Source: Ridgeia piscesae
Lineage: Eukaryota; Annelida; Polychaeta; Sabellida; Siboglinidae
Direction of reading: 5' to 3'
Length of the DNA: 64,000 nt
Assembly: GCA_025642075.2 (NCBI GenBank)
Contig: JAODUO010000478.1
Location: forward strand, 153,501 to 217,500
In this document: positions 63,490 through 64,000 of the stretch, piece by piece
Layout of the letters: every line of letters begins with the position of its first letter
How positions within the stretch are numbered: position 1 is the stretch's first letter
Program-made: the position numbers and the translations under genes
Notes under the pieces: model-generated
What the model saw: only the letters and a program-made list of their open reading frames with translations
Databases searched by the model: none
Told to the model about the DNA's origin: nothing

Positions 63490-63754
63490 GTATTTTAAAA
63501 ACCACAAACGTGTAGCCCTTTAGCAGATTGTGTATTGTTTTCCCATTAAGTAAGACACTACCTTGAGACAGCCTGTCTGTTCACTGCTTCAGCTGTTGGA
63601 CAGTAAGTGGGTGTCATCATCGAAGGATATCCTGACCTTCCGCAAGGCACTTGTCAACCCTGTCACTTCACTGCAGTTCCGCAGATTTGTCTCGATGAAG
63701 GGCGACCTACTCGAGAATGATGTGCTCTTCTGGCAGGAGATACAAAAATACAAG
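32159..63754 (+). CDS. RGS22: Regulator of G-protein signalling 22 (RGS22), 3'-incomplete in the window
   Basis: Eighteen coding exons join with consistent phases into 1592 codons with no stop: 32159-32231, 36646-36674, 41069-41131, 41622-41849, 43148-43480, 44396-45265, 48098-48792, 49246-49473, 50475-50682, 51665-51951, 54661-55237, 55792-55893, 56905-57099, 58133-58216, 60791-61041, 61442-61604, 62855-63082, 63593-63754. Recognisable RGS22 blocks, in order: [47 protein letters not shown] with [26 protein letters not shown]; an RGS-like fold over exons 11-13 ([13 protein letters not shown]); a further RGS fold over exons 15-17 ([33 protein letters not shown]); and the start of the last one ([18 protein letters not shown]). 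RGS domains accelerate GTP hydrolysis on G-alpha subunits; vertebrate RGS22 is mainly testicular and ciliary. The vertebrate protein has about 1260 aa; this one is longer because of linkers in exons 6, 7 and 11. The C-terminus lies beyond 64000. Confidence 0.92.
33219..33415. mobile_element. 197-bp foldback (hairpin) element in RGS22 intron 1
   Basis: The arms begin TGATTTAC and end GTAAATCA. They include AGAAACTTTTTTG / CAAAAAAGTTTCT, GGCTGTCTCTC / GAGAGAGAGCC and GGTCATG / CATGACC, and enclose a loop of about 25 nt. Almost the entire sequence can fold on itself, as in MITEs. No coding capacity. Confidence 0.78.
33756..34060 (-). mobile_element. MITE copy A (hAT-like)
   Basis: Reverse complement closely matches the element at 39550-39817 along its length, including AACAATATCTATGGTTTTGG, TGAAATGGACTACAAA and the TTTATGCAGG end. 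The ends CATAGCTTTACG and CATAAAGCCCTG are imperfect inverted repeats. No clear target duplication remains for this copy. Confidence 0.75.
36646..36674 (+). CDS. RGS22: RGS22 inferred coding exon 2 (29-nt micro-exon)
   Basis: The acceptor gcattttcag ends at 36645 and the donor gtaggt starts at 36675. It reads (x)AG CTG CCA CGC ATG ATC AAA GAT GAT CTG, i.e. LPRMIKDDL joined directly to EDLLATDD of exon 3. That mirrors the I-x-acidic-acidic-hydrophobic-E-D stretch before the LATDD motif of vertebrate RGS22. Small, but phase and similarity agree. Confidence 0.5.
38481..38520 (+). other. RGS22: Candidate alternative first exon of RGS22
   Basis: GCCATGG start at 38482, twelve codons ([12 protein letters not shown]) and a gtgagt donor at 38518 ending in phase 0, which also fits exon 3 at 41069. 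About 250 bp upstream carries roughly ten CpGs in an otherwise CpG-poor intron. No homology supports the peptide. Confidence 0.25.
38803..38955. repeat. Two-copy tandem duplication
   Basis: TTATTATTT...ACCCATCTACAATTT...GTGTGAGAT...GTATACAAATTCA occurs twice, about 85 bp apart, with a TTTGTTTG insert between copies. Confidence 0.85.
39290..39960 (-). mobile_element. Decayed LINE fragment interrupted by a MITE
   Basis: On the - strand the left part reads [17 protein letters not shown], then [12 protein letters not shown], the usual WFGHxxRM...GRPRKRW end of LINE reverse transcriptases. The right part (39826-39960) supplies the upstream RT tail (LISDADRHRR). The two halves join when the MITE at 39550-39817 and one copy of its 8-bp duplication are ignored; small frameshifts show age. 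Confidence 0.8.
39550..39817 (+). mobile_element. MITE copy B with 8-bp target duplication (hAT-like)
   Basis: GTCAGCAT at 39542-39549 and again at 39818-39825 flanks a 268-bp element starting TCAGGGCTTTATGCA and ending TTTGCATAAAGCTAT. The 8-bp duplication and the CAGGG-like end point to the hAT superfamily. No coding capacity; copy A (33756-34060) is in opposite orientation. Confidence 0.85.
40333..40380. repeat. (TA)n microsatellite
   Basis: About 45 bp of TA in an RGS22 intron. Confidence 0.95.
41069..41131 (+). CDS. RGS22: RGS22 coding exon 3
   Basis: Acceptor gtttgcag ends at 41068 and donor gtgagt starts at 41132; 21 codons, phase 0. [20 protein letters not shown] is the best-conserved N-terminal RGS22 signature. 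Confidence 0.93.
41622..41849 (+). CDS. RGS22: RGS22 coding exon 4
   Basis: Acceptor ttttcccag and donor gtgaga; 76 codons, phase 0. It starts [17 protein letters not shown], matching the conserved block after FLSL, and continues with a basic Lys/Arg-rich linker ending in INTSFTVK. Confidence 0.93.
43148..43480 (+). CDS. RGS22: RGS22 coding exon 5
   Basis: Acceptor gttctgcag and donor gtgagg; 111 codons. The first half is the strongly conserved [19 protein letters not shown]...LAKLVSQ helix block. The second half is an acidic, Glu/Gly/Lys-rich linker probably specific to this lineage. Confidence 0.93.
43915..44130 (-). mobile_element. 5'-truncated LINE, same family as 7378-7590
   Basis: The - strand reads [20 protein letters not shown] and ends DTMAAQ followed by an ATGATGATG tail, matching the copy in ELOVL intron 5. 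It lies directly upstream of RGS22 exon 6, antisense to the gene. Confidence 0.82.
44396..45265 (+). CDS. RGS22: RGS22 coding exon 6 (long linker with coiled coil)
   Basis: Acceptor tttcctgccag and donor gtaagt; 290 codons in one frame, with high CpG content unlike the flanking introns. It starts [13 protein letters not shown]. Around residues 470-490 of the assembled protein a highly charged Glu/Gln/Arg/Lys heptad-like stretch predicts a coiled coil. A Pro/Ser/Ala/Thr-rich tail then ends LHPLEN. The open frame running upstream to about 44210 is intronic. Confidence 0.88.
45315..45400. repeat. (TA)n microsatellite
   Basis: Two TA runs separated by TGTGA, 50 bp after exon 6. Confidence 0.95.
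45480..46260. other. RGS22 intron 6 segment, nothing recognised
   Basis: AT-rich, CpG-poor sequence with no coding signal. Confidence 0.5.
46266..46516. mobile_element. 251-bp MITE with internal GGACTACCAGA repeats
   Basis: Perfect 14-bp terminal inverted repeats CAGGGGTAGAAATA, flanked on both sides by TAGAC (46261-46265 and 46517-46521). The interior consists of six or more direct GACTACCA and inverted TGGTAGTCC copies. The ends look hAT-like but the duplication visible is only 5 bp. Confidence 0.82.
46885..47640. repeat. TA/TG tract and 240-bp (CATA)n array
   Basis: TA-rich region with an inverted CATATAAGTAATTAAG / CTTAATTACTTATATG pair at about 46991 and 47097, then perfect (TACA)n from about 47326 to 47567. 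Confidence 0.96.
47641..48090. other. End of RGS22 intron 6, nothing recognised
   Basis: AT-rich intronic sequence up to the exon 7 acceptor. Confidence 0.5.
48098..48792 (+). CDS. RGS22: RGS22 coding exon 7
   Basis: Acceptor tttgcag ends at 48097 (an alternative CAG acceptor at 48100 would drop one Gln); donor gtgcgt at 48793, phase 2. The N-terminal part contains five EAAPE-like tandem repeats and a Ser run. The C-terminal part ([19 protein letters not shown], then IDIERACL) is an RGS-type helix pair conserved in RGS22. Confidence 0.92.
49246..49473 (+). CDS. RGS22: RGS22 coding exon 8
   Basis: Acceptor tttgtttag and donor gtgagt (phase 2 both sides). It encodes [17 protein letters not shown] through VAEPLILYW, completing the first RGS-like module. 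Confidence 0.93.
50081..50290. repeat. Tandem duplication of about 103 bp
   Basis: GTGCTGTTGGTAAA(G/A)CGTATTT through ACGAATTCC(G/A)TTGG is present twice (50081 and 50184) with only a few mismatches, so the duplication is recent. Confidence 0.93.
50475..50682 (+). CDS. RGS22: RGS22 coding exon 9
   Basis: Acceptor aattgcag and donor gtaaga. It completes the W of LILYWGPRYLVH and carries [15 protein letters not shown], a conserved linker signature. The acceptor lies in a run of five G. Confidence 0.92.
51665..51951 (+). CDS. RGS22: RGS22 coding exon 10
   Basis: Acceptor catccgcag and donor gtaagt (phase 2 end). 95 codons of mostly linker sequence ([15 protein letters not shown] through VPPLPG), CpG-rich against CpG-poor introns. 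No domain is recognised. Confidence 0.88.
52056..52111. repeat. Short tandem duplication
   Basis: ATGACTTGGCATTTTGTTTG with TTGAT is repeated twice, about 28 bp apart. Confidence 0.85.
52241..53084. mobile_element. About 840-bp inverted-repeat element (AAGGATGGGAYGAAT ends)
   Basis: The left end TAATAAGGATGGGATGAAT pairs with the right end ATTCGTCCCATCCTTACTA. ATTCGA-rich subterminal repeats (52265-52345 and 52940-53060) surround a CpG-containing interior that includes degenerate TTAGGG-like units. No coding capacity recognised. Confidence 0.72.
53100..54660. other. RGS22 intron 10 segment
   Basis: AT-rich intron. A three-copy repeat of CTTCAGACTCTCCAAAAAAC lies at about 54163-54226. No other feature recognised. 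Confidence 0.5.
54661..55237 (+). CDS. RGS22: RGS22 coding exon 11
   Basis: Acceptor tggttgcag and donor gtaggt; 192 codons. A Ser/Thr/Pro/Val-rich disordered linker precedes [20 protein letters not shown] and [10 protein letters not shown], which start the second RGS-like fold. Confidence 0.91.
55330..55790. other. RGS22 intron 11, nothing recognised
   Basis: AT-rich intron without repeat or coding signal that I can support. Confidence 0.5.
55792..55893 (+). CDS. RGS22: RGS22 coding exon 12
   Basis: Acceptor gctttcag and donor gtgcgc; 34 codons, phase 0. [19 protein letters not shown] is the W/F-containing central RGS helix pair, matching the vertebrate x-FWFDLQAYH segment. Confidence 0.94.
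56570..56734. mobile_element. 165-bp foldback element in RGS22 intron 12
   Basis: ATGTTTATAG (56570) pairs with CTATAAACAT (56734), and AACACTGCAATCC with GGATTGCAGTGTT. The two arms of about 73 nt flank a loop of about 20 nt. A MITE or hairpin remnant. Confidence 0.82.
56905..57099 (+). CDS. RGS22: RGS22 coding exon 13
   Basis: Acceptor ttgtggcag and donor gtaccc; 65 codons. [13 protein letters not shown] and [19 protein letters not shown] finish the second RGS-like fold. Confidence 0.94.
57560..57845 (-). mobile_element. LINE fragment (third family) in RGS22 intron 13
   Basis: The - strand reads [17 protein letters not shown], then [17 protein letters not shown], the GRxxRGRPxxxWxDxx tail found at the end of many LINE reverse transcriptases. 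In-frame stops follow, so it is dead. Confidence 0.7.
57925..58080. repeat. AC-rich degenerate tract
   Basis: CACACA/CATGCA/CACTC blocks just upstream of exon 14. Confidence 0.75.
58133..58216 (+). CDS. RGS22: RGS22 coding exon 14
   Basis: Acceptor gcccgtag and a weak donor gtgctc; 28 codons starting [10 protein letters not shown], matching the VELVEE block that follows the second RGS fold in vertebrates. The weak donor could permit variable splicing. Confidence 0.85.
58359..58373 (-). promoter_or_regulatory. Perfect CTCF core consensus match
   Basis: On the - strand CCACTAGGTGGCGCC fits the CTCF consensus CCASYAGRKGGCRSY at all 15 positions. CTCF is conserved in most bilaterians; use here is inferred. 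Confidence 0.35.
58390..59640. other. RGS22 intron 14 segment, nothing recognised
   Basis: AT-rich intron; a short (CTGT)n is at 59219-59237 and a TTTTG run near 59550. Confidence 0.5.
59645..59838. repeat. Two (TA)n microsatellites
   Basis: TA runs at 59645-59698 and 59787-59838, the second directly before a SINE-like segment. Confidence 0.95.
59870..60000 (+). mobile_element. tRNA-derived SINE head
   Basis: RNA polymerase III A-box TGGTCAAATGG (59884-59894) and B-box GGTTCAAATCC (59938-59948) match the TRGYNNARNGG and GGTTCRANYCC consensuses exactly, 43 bp apart. Arms pair poorly (the anticodon and T stems are mismatched), so this is a SINE or tRNA pseudogene rather than a functional tRNA. 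Confidence 0.6.
60011..60476. mobile_element. 466-bp TIR element with TA ends
   Basis: The left end TAGGGCTGACTTCGATTG and right end CAATCGAAGTCGGCCTA form inverted repeats, with further matching CGAGTAAC-type sequence inside. TA at both boundaries fits a Tc1/mariner-like target duplication. No coding region recognised. Confidence 0.75.
60791..61041 (+). CDS. RGS22: RGS22 coding exon 15
   Basis: Acceptor cttttaccag and donor gttagt (phase 2). A Pro-rich linker leads into [20 protein letters not shown] and QHFRDYL, the first helices of the next RGS domain. Confidence 0.93.
61080..61380. other. CT-rich RGS22 intron 15
   Basis: Polypyrimidine-rich, degenerate CTCTCT/CCTTCC sequence; no other feature. 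Confidence 0.6.
61442..61604 (+). CDS. RGS22: RGS22 coding exon 16
   Basis: Acceptor gctgttgcag and donor gttagt. It contains [12 protein letters not shown] and [15 protein letters not shown], the most diagnostic RGS22 core motif in the window. Confidence 0.96.
61920..62674. mobile_element. 755-bp TIR element (TGTCACACTGAAA ends)
   Basis: The left TGTCACACTGAAAAGTATGG and right CCTATACCTTTCAGTGTGACA are inverted repeats of about 38 bp that continue into GAATGTTT / AAACATTC. The interior has many TTCGAGA/TTCGGAA subrepeats and a Lys/Arg-rich - strand open frame (starts [14 protein letters not shown]) of unknown nature. Confidence 0.78.
62791..62860. repeat. 20-bp tandem repeat forming the exon 17 splice acceptor
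   Basis: Three full CCAGCTGATGTGTCATGTGA-type units begin at 62791, 62811 and 62831; a fourth, truncated unit (CCAGGTGAT) at 62851 provides the CAG used at the start of exon 17. Confidence 0.9.
62855..63082 (+). CDS. RGS22: RGS22 coding exon 17
   Basis: Acceptor gtgaccag, donated by the last unit of a 20-bp tandem repeat (62791-62860); donor gtaaca; 76 codons. GGWGKLL and [20 protein letters not shown] complete this RGS fold. Confidence 0.95.
63456..63487. repeat. (TA)n microsatellite
   Basis: TA run in RGS22 intron 17. Confidence 0.93.
63593..63754 (+). CDS. RGS22: RGS22 coding exon 18 (last exon in window)
   Basis: Acceptor tgcttcag and donor gtctgc; 54 codons, phase 0. [19 protein letters not shown] and [18 protein letters not shown] start the final RGS domain, whose remainder must lie beyond the right edge. 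Confidence 0.94.
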
Positions 63755-64000
63755 GTCTGCAACAATTTTTTTAGAACCCTCAGTTACTCTAGTGTTATCA
63801 GTTGTAATTACCCATCATGGTCAGTCATCTGCCAGTATCCAGACTGGAAATACAGGTCTCTGGTAACTCTGGCTAAGCTCTTGTTGACTTCTCAATGACA
63901 TTCTCTGAACTGTGTAGTTTTCATTCATCCAATAGAAGACCATGATAACTATTTCATGCTTCACTGACTTCTCAATGACATTCTTTGTCCATTGCACGAA

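Overview
This is a 64 kb piece of an animal (bilaterian) nuclear genome. The evidence is spliced genes with GT-AG introns, LINE and MITE debris, and very long simple-sequence tracts. No prokaryotic operon, rRNA, phage or CRISPR signal is present. The protein set includes an RGS22 orthologue, a ciliary/testis-type RGS protein that insects and nematodes appear to lack. Together with the repeat-rich, mosaic-CpG sequence this suggests a marine invertebrate (lophotrochozoan, early ecdysozoan or invertebrate deuterostome). The species cannot be fixed from the sequence alone.

Three genes, all on the + strand, can be assembled exon by exon with consistent reading phase. (1) 3535-8043: a six-exon, 282-aa very-long-chain fatty acid elongase (ELOVL4/2/5-like) with an intact histidine box and a C-terminal KKLA ER-retrieval motif. 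(2) 11576-28088: a three-exon, 76-aa single-LIM-domain protein. Its first intron is 16 kb and begins after only four codons. (3) 32159-63754, continuing past the window edge: RGS22. I place 18 coding exons giving 1592 in-frame codons. The two 5'-most exons are inferred; exons 3-18 are strongly supported.

Layout: 1-3.5 kb, AC-rich and decayed repeats; 3.5-8.8 kb, ELOVL with a 19-bp minisatellite in intron 2 and a LINE tail in intron 5; 8.8-11.3 kb, intergenic with a striking compound satellite; 11.3-28.1 kb, LIM gene, whose huge intron holds a LINE tail, an 11-bp/66-bp higher-order minisatellite, a 490-bp CTGT tract, a 1.4-kb TA/palindrome/purine composite array and a 520-bp TC tract; 28.1-32.2 kb, intergenic with an inverted-repeat element, three CRE palindromes (a fourth overlaps the proposed RGS22 start codon) and an X-box-like site; 32.2-64 kb, RGS22, whose AT-rich, CpG-poor introns contain at least seven inverted-repeat or MITE-like elements, a tRNA-type SINE head and four LINE tails or fragments.

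The three genes do not form a functional pathway: lipid elongation in the ER, a LIM adaptor, and a G-protein regulator. The most informative non-genic signals are a MITE nested in a LINE with an exact 8-bp target duplication, several foldback elements, the palindromic composite array, and a sharp fall in CpG density just after the inferred first exon of RGS22.
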